Virus record (IMG/VR): IMGVR_UViG_3300044612_000742
Span: 1-38,066 of that record
From: a virus
Length of the DNA: 38,066 nt
Strand: one strand, 5' to 3'
The position numbers and the translations under genes are program-made. Each line of letters starts with the position of its first letter. The stretch's first letter is position 1. The notes under the pieces are model-generated. The model had not been told where the DNA came from, did not search any database, and was given only the letters and a program-made list of their open reading frames with translations. This document shows positions 7,762 to 16,882 of this stretch, one piece after another.

Positions 7762-8790
7762 TCACTCTGGCCACGGTGCAGGCGATACAGACGCCAGCCA
7801 GATCTGCCCGTTCGACCTCTTCAGGATCGGACTGTAGCCACCGTAATCTGCAGATCCCGTTACATTGGGTACATCTGCAGTGTACTGGTACAGCAACGTG
7901 ACAGGGTCAAACGCAAGAAGCCCTGTACTCGTGTCGAGAAAGTAGATCCGGTTATCGCTACCGAGGAACCCGGAGAACATGGAGCCAGAGTTCGTAGTCC
8001 ACGACTCGGCTTCTCCAGTCGTCATGTTGACTCGCCAGAGATAGCCGCCACTTCCGTAGTAGATCCAGCCGTCGTAGATCACAAGGTTGGTTGTGGGGGC
8101 GGGCACGGTACCACCGACGCGCGTCATGTTCGTAGCGTTGGGAGCAGCGGCAGGATTGATCTTGCACAACCCAGAAGCTCCCAGCCAATCTCCGGCTGCA
8201 GGGCTTACGTGGTAAGCCCAGAAGAATCCGTCGTGGTAGACGGGAGCGTACGTGACATGGGACTGCGAACCGACAACACCGGCGCTGGGCATGACATAGT
8301 TCACCGAAGTCAGGTTCGGAGTCATCAGGTTGTTGACTGGCACTGTGGCGTAACTCGAGTTGTAGTATGAACTGAACATGTACACGGTGCTCCCGACCAA
8401 GTAGCACCAAGCGGCGTAATATAGACCGTTTCCTGTCCAACCTGTCGCAGTGGCACTGGCGACCACACTTCCAGTTGCCGGGTTGAATCGGTAGAACGCG
8501 AAGTCGTTGTTCCCGCTACCCTGAAATATCCATGCGTACCCATTGTGGGTTATTCCGTTCAGAGTCCCCGGGTACAGGTACCCATTCCCCCACCCACTGG
8601 ACAGCCGCCCCTTCAAGTGCGGCCAGACTCGGGCAGTGTTGTTGGTCAGGTTGAAGGCAGCGATGCTTCGCGGCTGCCCGTTGCCCACGGGCGCCGCGTC
8701 TACTGCAACTAGGTAGTTGCCGGACTCCATGAGCCAATAAACACCGTTGGTTGGAGTGGGCGCTAGGTAGCGAGTGGTTGCGATGGACAT
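7762..8790 (-). CDS. Putative beta-propeller tail protein
   Basis: I place the start at ATG 8790 (342 aa), overlapping the upstream TGA as ATGA. A longer frame exists upstream but overlaps the previous gene fully and lacks a better ribosome site. The protein is built from repeating short beta blades: 'NGVYWLMESGNYLVAVD', 'HNGYAWIFQGSGNNDFAFYRFNPATG', 'HDGFFWAYHVSPAAGDW', 'YDGWIYYGSGGYLWRVNMTTG', 'SDNRIYFLDTSTGLLAFDP'. The alternation of 'xxGxxYF/W' strands with 'FNPATG/VNMTTG/FDPVT' turns is typical of Kelch or PQQ-like propellers, and I count roughly six or seven blades. No catalytic motif stands out. Propellers in phage tails often bind sugars or receptors. The place between baseplate wedge and gpI genes supports a tail-tip role. 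Confidence 0.75.
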   Translation of the reverse strand: MSIATTRYLAPTPTNGVYWLMESGNYLVAVDAAPVGNGQPRSIAAFNLTNNTARVWPHLKGRLSSGWGNGYLYPGTLNGITHNGYAWIFQGSGNNDFAFYRFNPATGSVVASATATGWTGNGLYYAAWCYLVGSTVYMFSSYYNSSYATVPVNNLMTPNLTSVNYVMPSAGVVGSQSHVTYAPVYHDGFFWAYHVSPAAGDWLGASGLCKINPAAAPNATNMTRVGGTVPAPTTNLVIYDGWIYYGSGGYLWRVNMTTGEAESWTTNSGSMFSGFLGSDNRIYFLDTSTGLLAFDPVTLLYQYTADVPNVTGSADYGGYSPILKRSNGQIWLASVSPAPWPE

Positions 8791-9107
8791 CAGACAGGCT
8801 CCTCTTCGGCTTCGAGCGGCACGAAGGTCGGTGCCCCGTCGATCCACGACAGGCACTGGGTTGCTGCGTCGATGGCGGCGATCATTTCATCCAGCCAGTC
8901 TGGCCCGACGCCCATCGCTTGGAGGTCCAGCTCGAAGCCATCTCCGGTGAACACCGGCATGTTCAGAGCAGGGTGCTCTGACATGACCGTACGGCGAGCC
9001 TCGGGGTCGTAGCTGGCGAGCGCTGCCAGCACTCGCAAGACCTGCTCACTCTTGGACGCCTCTGCTGAGACGATGACCGGAAAGACCGGCGGTTCAGACT
9101 CTGGCAT
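8790..9107 (-). CDS. Small baseplate-region protein, hypothetical
   Basis: This 105-aa protein starts at ATG 9107, overlapping the TAA of the gpJ-like gene in TAATG, so translation is probably coupled. Residues 1-12 are Pro/Glu rich, 15-45 are helical (AEASKSEQVLRVLAALASYD), and the C-terminal half has WLDEMIAAIDAATQCL before an acidic tail EAEEEPV. There is no signal or membrane segment. Position between gpJ-like and propeller/gpI-like genes suggests a small baseplate component or assembly factor. I do not recognise the family. Confidence 0.65.
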   Translation of the reverse strand: MPESEPPVFPVIVSAEASKSEQVLRVLAALASYDPEARRTVMSEHPALNMPVFTGDGFELDLQAMGVGPDWLDEMIAAIDAATQCLSWIDGAPTFVPLEAEEEPV

Positions 9108-10633
9108 TACGAGGTACCTCCGTACATCGTGACCTTCAACCCTGATGGGTCGACATCGAACGGTGCTGTGCCCGGGTGGATTCGTACGATCTCGTCACGG
9201 GCGGGGACGAGGTTCACCACGGTAGTGGCGCTGGGGCCTGCGAAGTTCATGGCGGTGATGTCAATCCAGTCAATGCCGCGCAACTGCATGACGGCCCGGT
9301 ACACCTGCCCCACCGTGACCTGCTGACCGAAGTCCAAGGACTCGAACTTGAACGCTTCTGTGACTGTCGAGATGACGCTGGCCTTGATCTCGTCCTGAGA
9401 GAATCCGTCGAGGACATGCACGTCGATCGAGACGTAGGCGGGCTTCCAGAGGAAGTCCTCCACAAAGACCTTCGAGCCGACGAGGATCTTGTCTTCGAGG
9501 TAGTCGATCACGTCTCGCTTGAGCTGGGCCATCACGGTGGGGGAGACTTCTCCGGTGACGGGGGCCACCTTGATGTTGACTGACGAGTAGATCTCTCCGT
9601 AGGCCATGGCCTTGGCGATCCCCGGCACCTGAAGCGTCAGGAACACGAAGTCATCGAGGGTGACAGCTCGCTCCCGGACCCGGTTTGCCCGGGGAATCGA
9701 GAAACGCATCGACTCGATCGACTCGGCGTTCGTGCCGCCGAAGGGCGGCCCCTCGTTCGTCACCGTGAGGACCTCGATCGGCAGGGTCTGATCGGTGATG
9801 ACTGTCAGGGAGTTGGTCGGGAGTGAGTTGGCTGCTGCACCTACTCCATAGCGGTAGGTGGCACGGATCTCCACCCCAACCGGAGGGATACGCCCGGAAG
9901 CGTTGTCGCCGAACAGGACGTAGGCAGTTCCCTCCTCGTTGATCCATGTCGAGAACACCGACTGAGTGGGGCGCCCGGTGACTACTGCGGGCGTCTCGAA
10001 CCACTTCACGTACTGCGGGGAGGTGGCGACTGATCCGCCCTCCAGCGAGGAGATCTCGACCGACCCGCTGATGACCCCGGTCTGGCCGAGCGAGAAGGAG
10101 CCGTTGGGCGTGCCCTTGGAGACCCCGAGCAGGATGTCTCTGACGGTCCTGCCCTCTGTCGCCGATACCGTGGCGGTGCCGCCCGGCACGATTGACACCG
10201 AGTAGTCCGTCTCGAACGAGATCGGGGCAATTTCATCGTTGGTCGATGTTGTCTCAATTCTCGTGCCGCCCGGGATCACCAACTCCGTAGCGTCCTCGGG
10301 CAGGATGTAGTTGGAGTCCAGCTTGAACTTCAGCTCACACACTGCAGCCAGCTGCCCCATCGGGACGTACCCGAGCATCTCTGCCATGTACAGCACTGAC
10401 TGGCGGCGCAGGGCCGTGCCCAGAAACGCCTCTGAGCTGACCCGGTCGACGTAGAAGTGCGCTACGTCGCCCATGTAGGCGTACAGCTCCAGCAGCAGCG
10501 TACCGAAGTCGTTGGCCTCGCCGATGGTGCGCCACTCGGGGAACTTGCCACGGGCGATGCCGACCAGCATCGAGCGAATGGCGTCGAAGTCTCGGGCGGT
10601 GTAGTCGAGGATCAGGACTTCATCGTCAGCCAC
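9107..10633 (-). CDS. Baseplate J-like wedge protein
   Basis: The protein is 508 aa from GTG 10633. I prefer this start because GGAGGT ends 4 bp before it; an alternative GTG at 10645 has no ribosome site nearby. The N-terminal LDYTARDFDAIRSMLVGIA, then FGTLLLELYAYMGDVAHFYV and SEAFLGTALRRQSVLYMAEM, is the recognisable opening of baseplate J-like proteins (P2 gpJ / T4 gp6 relatives), which form the wedge ring that triggers sheath contraction. The middle has PVGVEIRATYRYGVGAAANS and the C-terminal third has the KAYV-type domain (WKPAYVSIDVHVLDGFSQDE). Length fits the family. It overlaps the gp25-like gene by 8 bp, the usual gp25-gpJ pair. Confidence 0.92.
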   Translation of the reverse strand: MADDEVLILDYTARDFDAIRSMLVGIARGKFPEWRTIGEANDFGTLLLELYAYMGDVAHFYVDRVSSEAFLGTALRRQSVLYMAEMLGYVPMGQLAAVCELKFKLDSNYILPEDATELVIPGGTRIETTSTNDEIAPISFETDYSVSIVPGGTATVSATEGRTVRDILLGVSKGTPNGSFSLGQTGVISGSVEISSLEGGSVATSPQYVKWFETPAVVTGRPTQSVFSTWINEEGTAYVLFGDNASGRIPPVGVEIRATYRYGVGAAANSLPTNSLTVITDQTLPIEVLTVTNEGPPFGGTNAESIESMRFSIPRANRVRERAVTLDDFVFLTLQVPGIAKAMAYGEIYSSVNIKVAPVTGEVSPTVMAQLKRDVIDYLEDKILVGSKVFVEDFLWKPAYVSIDVHVLDGFSQDEIKASVISTVTEAFKFESLDFGQQVTVGQVYRAVMQLRGIDWIDITAMNFAGPSATTVVNLVPARDEIVRIHPGTAPFDVDPSGLKVTMYGGTS

Positions 10634-11006
10634 CGCTACCTCCACGGACCGGCACCGTGAGCCTCTCAGGCTCTGAGAACTCGTTCACTCGGAAGGTGAC
10701 CTCGATGTAGACCATCTCCCGATTCTGGCTGTCCGGAGTAACGGTGACCGAGTCGATCAAGGCTCGGGGCACTGCGAAGCTCAGGCGCTCCTGAATGATA
10801 GCCGACGTATCATTCCACCTGAGTTCGTCGGAAGGTGCGAAGAGCAGGGACTGAATGTCTGCTCCGTAGTCTGGCCTCATGATTCGCTCCCTCAAGTTCG
10901 TCATGAGGGTGTCGATCAGTTGGTTCCTGACCAGCTTCTGGTAGTTGCCTGTTGTCGCCAGAGACCCGCCCTCAAACCTGAATGGGAAATCTATTGCAGT
11001 GGTCAT
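10626..11006 (-). CDS. gp25/gpW-like baseplate wedge protein
   Basis: The 126-aa product starts at ATG 11006, which overlaps the hub stop as ATGA and has a strong GGAGGGG 3-7 bp upstream. A TTG at 11024 is less likely. The sequence shows the GPW/gp25 pattern: FPFRFEGGSLATTGNYQKL, a helix with RNQLIDTLMTNLRERIMRP, then DYGADIQSLLFAPSDEL, the conserved 'P..G..i..llF.p' motif, and a C-terminal strand pair REMVYIEVTFRVNE. Proteins of this family sit in the inner baseplate and nucleate sheath assembly. Its position directly before gpJ is conserved among contractile phages. T4 gp25 was once called a lysozyme, but no catalytic residues are expected here. Confidence 0.9.
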   Translation of the reverse strand: MTTAIDFPFRFEGGSLATTGNYQKLVRNQLIDTLMTNLRERIMRPDYGADIQSLLFAPSDELRWNDTSAIIQERLSFAVPRALIDSVTVTPDSQNREMVYIEVTFRVNEFSEPERLTVPVRGGSGG

Positions 11007-12136
11007 CGACCCCTCCAAGAGCAAACCCAGTTACTTGTTTGCTCGTCTAGTCGAGCTGTAGGACGTGGCCTACTGGCTCTTTGATAGAACCAGCTGTACG
11101 TTGCGTTTCGGTCAGTCCTGCGGTACCGATCACGAATCAGCGTGAGCTTCGTCTGGTAAGACCCGTTGACCACGCTATGTGCCACCTCAGTGATGATCCA
11201 CAGGCCATCGTAGGTGTCTGTCAGGGACGACAGGATTCCTGTCGAGATGTCGACGGTCATGCCCGGCATTGCTTCTGGAGTCAGCTTTGCCCTGACCATT
11301 GCGGTCTGGCCCATCTGCTGCTTCCGCCTCGCCCGGGCGAACAGCGCCTTGGCGTAGTCGTCTGAGGGTAGGTAGACGTCCTGCAGCCAGTAGCTCGTCT
11401 CCAGTACCTTCGGATTCTCGGTCCGGATGGAGTTGTCCGGGGCGAACCATGCAGCCTTCGGCAGGTCCCGATTGCTGAACTTGGGGCGGCGACTTCCGGG
11501 CACGAAGTCCAGCAGTGTGCGGTCCCCAGATGCGTAGGTGTCGATAGATTTCTTGAGTGTGAGGGCAGCAGATCCCCTGTCAAGCTCATCCATAGGAGCG
11601 AGAATCCACAACGCCCCGTTGAGCGACGTGACCATCCGGCCAGTCAACTCGGCTCCGTATACCACCGACTCCCAAGCGTCCCGGCCAGTGAGGGCGAACC
11701 GGGGGTACTTCACGTCACTTCCCTCGGAGTAGTAGTCCAGCCCGGTCCCCATGAGGACCCGGTTGGCGATGTCCTCCCCCGAGGCGTTCCGCATCAGGCC
11801 GAACACCGGAGTCTTGGCGTTGGCCGTCATCTCTACGGCAAGGATCGTGCAGACCACCTGCGCCTGCAGGTTCTGCGACTTCTCGATCTTGTAGATGTAG
11901 CCCCGGAAAGAGTACGAGGGGCTGCCGCCGATCTCGAACGAGATGGGCTGAGCCTCCAGTGAGGCCACGATTCGACTGGCGATCTTGCACTTCAGCTTCG
12001 CCGAGGTGTGCCTACCCGCCTGCATGGTGATGTCGACGCTCTCAACGACGATCTCCTTCTGGACCTCGCCCCCGATCCTCAGCGAGGAGATGGGGACGTT
12101 CAGCCCAGAGGCCGGAACGGAGACCTTGACCGTCAT
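11003..12136 (-). CDS. Baseplate hub protein, gpD / late-control-D-like
   Basis: Start at ATG 12136 overlaps the TGA of the LysM-like gene (ATGA); this gives 377 aa. A longer frame to 12217 lacks support. The N-terminal half (SSLRIGGEVQKEIVVESVDIT, HTSAKLKCKIASRIVASL, SYSFRGYIYKIEKSQNLQAQ) matches the paired beta-barrel layout of gp27/gpD hub proteins. The middle carries GEDIANRVLMGTGLDY and YGAELTGRMVTSLNGALWIL, typical of the 'phage late control D' fold. The C-terminal part (PEAMPGMTVDIST, YDGLWIITEVAHSV) is the usual closing barrel. The hub sits at the end of the tube and joins the wedge proteins. No separate spike gene is visible; a gp5-like OB-fold may be missing or divergent. Confidence 0.85.
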   Translation of the reverse strand: MTVKVSVPASGLNVPISSLRIGGEVQKEIVVESVDITMQAGRHTSAKLKCKIASRIVASLEAQPISFEIGGSPSYSFRGYIYKIEKSQNLQAQVVCTILAVEMTANAKTPVFGLMRNASGEDIANRVLMGTGLDYYSEGSDVKYPRFALTGRDAWESVVYGAELTGRMVTSLNGALWILAPMDELDRGSAALTLKKSIDTYASGDRTLLDFVPGSRRPKFSNRDLPKAAWFAPDNSIRTENPKVLETSYWLQDVYLPSDDYAKALFARARRKQQMGQTAMVRAKLTPEAMPGMTVDISTGILSSLTDTYDGLWIITEVAHSVVNGSYQTKLTLIRDRYRRTDRNATYSWFYQRASRPRPTARLDEQTSNWVCSWRGR

Positions 12137-12453
12137 GTCGGAATGAAGAGGACGTCGGCTGCCTTGAGGTCGAGAGGATGCCGAACCTGCGGGTTGGCCT
12201 CGGCCAGCACCCACCACTGCTCGGAGTCGTTGAACAACCGCTTGGACATGAGCGGGAAGGAGTCAGTCACCTTGGCCATGTAGGTGTTGCTGGGGGGTTC
12301 CGGGAGTGGGAGCACCTGCAGTCGGTACAGAGCCTGCCGGGTCTTGAAGCTCGGCCCATCGTTGTCCCCAGTGACGAGAACCCCCGCAGCGTCATAGCGA
12401 TGGCTGGGGGCATAGACGTAGTCGGCAGAGGTGTAGCGGGAGTTCGGGTTCAT
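12133..12453 (-). CDS. LysM-like baseplate/tail protein
   Basis: This 106-aa protein starts at ATG 12453, overlapping the TGA of the NlpC/P60 gene (ATGA). The open frame extends upstream but only as a shadow. The C-terminal half, YMAKVTDSFPLMSKRLFNDS followed by QWWVLAEANPQVRHPLDL and a closing VLFIP, has the LysM or gpX spacing: an initial strand, a helix with an aromatic pair, 'N...', and a 'G/A..L.IP' end. In contractile phages this position (between tube adaptor and hub) is usually held by a LysM-containing gp53- or gpX-like protein that helps attach the hub. The first 45 residues (SRYTSADYVYAPSHRYDA) are beta-rich and unassigned. Confidence 0.75.
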   Translation of the reverse strand: MNPNSRYTSADYVYAPSHRYDAAGVLVTGDNDGPSFKTRQALYRLQVLPLPEPPSNTYMAKVTDSFPLMSKRLFNDSEQWWVLAEANPQVRHPLDLKAADVLFIPT

Positions 12454-13958
12454 ACCGATCGCGCCCCTAGTGATCCTGATGCGGCTGGCCTGATCAAGAA
12501 GTTGTAGGTGTTGAGGTTCGACTTGCTCATGGTGTCGGCACCGACAGTGCCGTTTGGGCCACCAGTATTGGTGGCGTGGACCACCTTTGCCTTCTCCCCG
12601 TCCCACCCATCGAAGAAGGCAATATGGCCGCTTCTGCCACTTGGGGAGTTGACTCGCAGCAAGAGATCTCCGGGCTGAGCATACTGTCGGTACTCGTCGT
12701 AGGAATTCACCCCAGAGACCACCAAAGCCATCTTTCTCTTCCACCCTGCTTTGGCGTTCTCAGCGTGGATGGACGAGGTCGAACCCGGGCCGGGAAGGAC
12801 ATCAGAGGCGCCGCAGTCCTTGTACGCCATGGATACGAAGCCAGAGCAGTCGTAGCCCTTCGGGCCGATGCGATTATTCGGAGAAGAGTAGAACACGCCG
12901 GGGACGGATGCGCGCTGCTTGGCAGCAGCAAGGGTGGCGGCCTGCAGGCTGGTGTTTGAGGGAACAGATACCCCATTGGCTCCAGTGACTGCTGCGTCGG
13001 CTGCTCCTACTCCTCCTGCAGAGTTCCTGTACGGAGACTCTCGCGGTTGAGCTGCATCAAGAAACGAGATTGCAGCGAGGGCATCGTTGTACCCCTTGGT
13101 GGCAGCCTTGAGCTGCTCGGTGGTGTACTCCTCGCTGTAGACCTGACTGTAAGGGACCAGCGCCTCGTAGTCGCCAGTCGATTGGTACGTGTCGAATCCG
13201 TACGCCTGCCTGATCGGGCCGAAGTAGGTGATGATCATCGTCAGGCTGACGATCATCCGGGTAGGGACCATGTTCCTGTCGAACTTGATGAACTGGACCC
13301 GAGCGTTTGTAGGGCGTCCTTGCACAGTCAGGTCTTTGGAGAAGACCACCGTGATGTCCTTGGGATTGGCCATCATGATGCCGTTGTCAGGGATACCTGA
13401 CGACCCGCTTGAGGGGGGCACGTTTCTGACCACCATGTCGAAGTACTTGTAGTCGTCAAGCACCCCCCGGGTGGTACGTGCCGCCGCTTCTATCTGCCTG
13501 TCGAACAGCAGGGTGAAGCTGAAGTTGACGAAACTGGGGGCGACGATCAGGTTGCCGGAGTTGTAGACCGTGTTGAAGGGGTCCAGCGCTGCCTGATCTA
13601 GGTAGCTCACGTAATCCCTGACGATCTCTGTCGGGTTGTACATGAAGTTCAGGCTGGCCAGACTCATTGAGTCCCCAGAGTCTGGTGAGCTTCTCCTGAT
13701 GAACCCCCGGGTGATCTTGAGTCGGCTCTGGTTGGGGGTCAGTCGTCCAGCAGTAGAAGTCGAGAACTTCGGGTTGGTAGGGCCGTTTCTCCGCAGGAAG
13801 TCGTCTACTGCTTGGGAGGCACCTCCCAAGCCTGACTTGAGTTCCCCATAGGCAACCTTGTACCCCAGCGTGTTGGTTACGTCATCCCAGTAAGTCTTCT
13901 CGTATGTCTTGGGGTTAGCGGGAGAGTACTGGTTGACTCTGGTAGGTACGATCGTCAT
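12450..13958 (-). CDS. Tube-baseplate adaptor with C-terminal NlpC/P60 peptidase
   Basis: The 502-aa product starts at ATG 13958 in a TAATG overlap with the tape measure stop. Residues about 78-250 contain LNFMYNPTEIVRDYVSYLD and NFSFTLLFDRQ, the 'F.YNPTE' start and strand pattern of contractile-injection-system tube/adaptor proteins. Residues about 340-490 are an NlpC/P60 domain: Cys371 in YDCSGFVSMAY, His445 in SGHIAFFDG and a third polar residue at His461 (VVHATN). This is the Cys-His-His triad of gamma-D-Glu-diamino-acid endopeptidases that cut peptidoglycan stems. An Ala/Gly linker (about 300-345) joins the two. The fusion puts a wall-cutting enzyme at the tail tip. Function as a peptidase is inferred from intact motifs. 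Confidence 0.85.
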   Translation of the reverse strand: MTIVPTRVNQYSPANPKTYEKTYWDDVTNTLGYKVAYGELKSGLGGASQAVDDFLRRNGPTNPKFSTSTAGRLTPNQSRLKITRGFIRRSSPDSGDSMSLASLNFMYNPTEIVRDYVSYLDQAALDPFNTVYNSGNLIVAPSFVNFSFTLLFDRQIEAAARTTRGVLDDYKYFDMVVRNVPPSSGSSGIPDNGIMMANPKDITVVFSKDLTVQGRPTNARVQFIKFDRNMVPTRMIVSLTMIITYFGPIRQAYGFDTYQSTGDYEALVPYSQVYSEEYTTEQLKAATKGYNDALAAISFLDAAQPRESPYRNSAGGVGAADAAVTGANGVSVPSNTSLQAATLAAAKQRASVPGVFYSSPNNRIGPKGYDCSGFVSMAYKDCGASDVLPGPGSTSSIHAENAKAGWKRKMALVVSGVNSYDEYRQYAQPGDLLLRVNSPSGRSGHIAFFDGWDGEKAKVVHATNTGGPNGTVGADTMSKSNLNTYNFLIRPAASGSLGARSV

Positions 13959-16882
13959 TAGTTGCTCAAGTACTGGTTGTTGGCCATTACGGAGTTGAGG
14001 TGGTCAGCAATCACTTCAGCCACCCTGCGGGCGTCCGCCTCCCCGCCAGCGACGTTCAAGTTGAAGCTGTTGTTGATCACAACTGGGGTAGAGCTGACAT
14101 TTGCGGTCAGTGACCCTTGAGAGACCGGGGCTGCAACTACCGAGGGAACCATGACCTGAGGGCTGTACTTTGCCATTGAGGCAACATCGCCCACAGCAGC
14201 TGAGCGACGGCTGCGAGGGTCGCCGACCATTCCCGCCTGTTTGGCTACTTGATACACAGGATCGACAAACGGAGCGGCGCTTGTGTTCTTCCAGACTGAC
14301 CACGGCCTCCAGTTAGCTCCCCCGTTAGACACATACCACGCTGCCCGAGCATTGGTGAATGGATCGAACAGCTCGTCGTCAGATTTCAGCCCAAGCGCCC
14401 GGCGCCTGTCAGGACCCCCCGCTGCCTTAGTCATGTTGATTTGCCATAGACCGTGGCTATCTTCGCCCTTCGTGTTGTGCGCTCTTGGGTTCCATGTGGA
14501 TTCTGCGCCAGCCACTGCTCCCGCAATAACTAGGTTGTCTCCACTGAATCCTGCAGATCGAGCGGCTCGCAGTGCAGCCAGAATTGCTGGCTGCTGCCCT
14601 GATGCGTCGACACCTCTTACTGAGCCTGAAACACCCATTCTCTGGTAGATGTTGCGAACACTGGCAGGGGCATATGCACCCCCTCCAAAGACCGGGCCGA
14701 GTGCTCCAAATTCACCTGCGTTGATGCCGCCTGAGGAGCGTTGCGAGTAGTCGACGCTTGACTTGACGGGAGACTTCTTTGCCCCACCTGCGCCCAACCA
14801 TCCAGCGATGGCGTCTATCAAGCCCTCACCACCTCCACCAAGAGGTAGGCCGGTGATCTTACCGATAGCTCCAAGAGCTTTGTCTTTCAGGGACCCAATG
14901 TCGAACAGCCCGCCGTCCCCGAACAGCGCTGAGAAGTCTCCGCTGAAGGCTTTCTTGATCCCTCCGAAGACATCCATGAACATGGAAGCCACATTCTGGA
15001 GAGCGTCAAGGCCCGGCACCTGATCGGCAATCCAGCCGCCAGCACCGCCGCCGCCGCCGCCCGGCCCGGCAAGGAAATCTCCAATGATGTTTGCGACCGG
15101 CCCAATGACGGGGACTACGTTGACCACGTCGGGTACGGGGTCGCCGACGGGGACAGTACCCGGCATGCCGACGTGCCACGGCTCATCGTGATTCAGGCCG
15201 CTCTCCAGACCAAACCTTCCGGCGTTGGCTGCGATCCACCCCATCTCTGACTCAGGGCCAAGGTCGGCGGCCAACCCACGACCGTGCATCGACTGCCCCG
15301 GAGGAGCGACCATGCCAACTCCGGCTTCATACAGTCTTCCCTGCAGGGCGCCGTCCCTGAAGCCGGATGTGATCTGCAGCCGGGGGTTGGCGTCCATCAT
15401 GGCTTCCAGCCTGCGGGAGAAGCTCGGGTCCATGTGAGCCGTCGTGGTCCCTCCGTACACTCCGTACCCTGCGGAGGCATCTCCGATCAGTGCCCGACCC
15501 CTTCCTCGACGGCCGCCCCTTCTCCCGCCGGGGTCACCGACCGGTCCTCTACCGCCTCCTCCGAAGAAGAAGGAGGCTAGAGAACTAGCGACGTTGGTCG
15601 ACATCCCCAACCCCCCGTTGACCAACAGGTTGGCCAGCGGGGTCGGAATCCTCGACACGAGGTCTCCTCCAAAGGCCCCCAACACGGTGCCGAGGCCCCT
15701 GTCGATCTGGCCCAGAGCGGCCTCGAAGTACCGATCTGTGCCTTCACGGGTGTTGAAGTCTTCGTAGTTCGACGCAGATCCGAGCATCTGGAACTCTCGC
15801 CGTCCCTGCGCCGTCTGGGTGCGGAGCCGGGACATCGCCAGATCAGGCCCCCGAGCCTCGATGATCGACACGAAGTCGTTCTTACCGGTGTGAGCGGCGC
15901 CGATGACGTACTGCCAGAAGTACTGCTGCATGTACTCCGGGACTCCAGTAGCGGAGAACCAAGCGTCCATGTTCGACCCGGGGAACTGCTGGGTGATGAG
16001 TTCTTCCTTGGTGAACTTCTTGCCTCGCTGAGCGCCGGGTCGCTGGCTCTCGAACCACTTCAGGGTGCTTGTTGCCCATTCCGACAGAGTCTTGGGAATT
16101 GCCCCACTACCGAACCCGCTCATGGCCCCGCCGGTCAGCATGAGTGATCTCTGGTGCGTCTGGGTGCTGCTCAGGAAGTTGCCCTGCATGTTGACGAGAT
16201 CCGTCGCCCCTACTCCCGGGGTCAGGGCCTGCATCTGGCGAACGCCCTCGAAGAACGCCCCACTCCGAGCCGTGCCAAAGTTCCCGTACCCGATCATGGA
16301 GGCTTGGTTGATGGCGCCCAGCACGTTGTTGAGGTCGCCCTGAACCGGAGTGCCTTCTTGCAGTGCCTCGATCAACTGAGTGATGGTCTTGCCACTCAGA
16401 GTAGCTGTCGAACCCAGCGCTGAGGCGATTGTGGGAGCGTTCGCCCGGGCCTCCTCGAACCTGCCGTACGCATACTTGATCGGCGCTTGGATGACTGCCG
16501 ACAGCATCCCAGCAATACTTGAGTCAGCGGTCAAGCTCCGAGTCATGGCAGCAAACGGATTGGCCTCACTACCTCCCGGAGCGCTGAAGTTGAACGGGAT
16601 GCCGCTGGATGTCGTGCCCCCACCACCGCCCCCAGCGTTGTTGAGCGCAGAGGCAGTGGAGTTGGCTCCGGCCTGCACCTGTGAGAAGATCCCGTTCACT
16701 CCCTGCAGGAGCTGCCCCTGCTGGGACGACATCGACTGCAGGGCGTTCTTGAGGCTGTTGAGTTCTGAGGTCACCGCTGCCAGCTGTGAGGCAGTCTTCT
16801 CCAGCCCGGGGACCTTGAACTCAAATCCTGACGCTACAGGGCGAGCCGCTTGGCCCACTCCTGAGATGTCGGGTTCAGCCAC
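13958..16882 (-). CDS. Tape measure protein with M15 peptidase and SLT domains
   Basis: The 974-aa protein starts at GTG 16882 with GGAG about 8 bp upstream. Residues 25-70 are a coiled-coil-like helix and 80-450 are Ala/Gly/Ser-rich helices. Residues about 484-575 form an M15 (VanY-type) peptidase: SGFR 506-509, His533 and Asp540 in SMHGRGLAAD, and His570 in EPWH; these fit the zinc ligands of the family. Residues about 764-870 form an SLT-type transglycosylase with Glu794 in AGAESTWNPRAHN and GLWQIN. Gly-rich hydrophobic stretches lie between them. Position after the chaperone genes and before the adaptor is the standard place. If about 0.15 nm per residue applies, the tail would be near 145 nm, an estimate only. 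Two lytic domains in one tape measure is notable. Confidence 0.9.
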   Translation of the reverse strand: MAEPDISGVGQAARPVASGFEFKVPGLEKTASQLAAVTSELNSLKNALQSMSSQQGQLLQGVNGIFSQVQAGANSTASALNNAGGGGGGTTSSGIPFNFSAPGGSEANPFAAMTRSLTADSSIAGMLSAVIQAPIKYAYGRFEEARANAPTIASALGSTATLSGKTITQLIEALQEGTPVQGDLNNVLGAINQASMIGYGNFGTARSGAFFEGVRQMQALTPGVGATDLVNMQGNFLSSTQTHQRSLMLTGGAMSGFGSGAIPKTLSEWATSTLKWFESQRPGAQRGKKFTKEELITQQFPGSNMDAWFSATGVPEYMQQYFWQYVIGAAHTGKNDFVSIIEARGPDLAMSRLRTQTAQGRREFQMLGSASNYEDFNTREGTDRYFEAALGQIDRGLGTVLGAFGGDLVSRIPTPLANLLVNGGLGMSTNVASSLASFFFGGGGRGPVGDPGGRRGGRRGRGRALIGDASAGYGVYGGTTTAHMDPSFSRRLEAMMDANPRLQITSGFRDGALQGRLYEAGVGMVAPPGQSMHGRGLAADLGPESEMGWIAANAGRFGLESGLNHDEPWHVGMPGTVPVGDPVPDVVNVVPVIGPVANIIGDFLAGPGGGGGGAGGWIADQVPGLDALQNVASMFMDVFGGIKKAFSGDFSALFGDGGLFDIGSLKDKALGAIGKITGLPLGGGGEGLIDAIAGWLGAGGAKKSPVKSSVDYSQRSSGGINAGEFGALGPVFGGGAYAPASVRNIYQRMGVSGSVRGVDASGQQPAILAALRAARSAGFSGDNLVIAGAVAGAESTWNPRAHNTKGEDSHGLWQINMTKAAGGPDRRRALGLKSDDELFDPFTNARAAWYVSNGGANWRPWSVWKNTSAAPFVDPVYQVAKQAGMVGDPRSRRSAAVGDVASMAKYSPQVMVPSVVAAPVSQGSLTANVSSTPVVINNSFNLNVAGGEADARRVAEVIADHLNSVMANNQYLSN

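Noticed and set aside
8791-8856. Longer N-terminus for the propeller-like protein
   Set aside because: The added residues are Arg-rich and overlap the upstream gene; ATG 8790 gives the ATGA overlap seen across this operon.
10634-10645. Upstream GTG start for the gpJ-like protein
   Set aside because: No ribosome site before it, while GGAGGT is well placed for GTG 10633.
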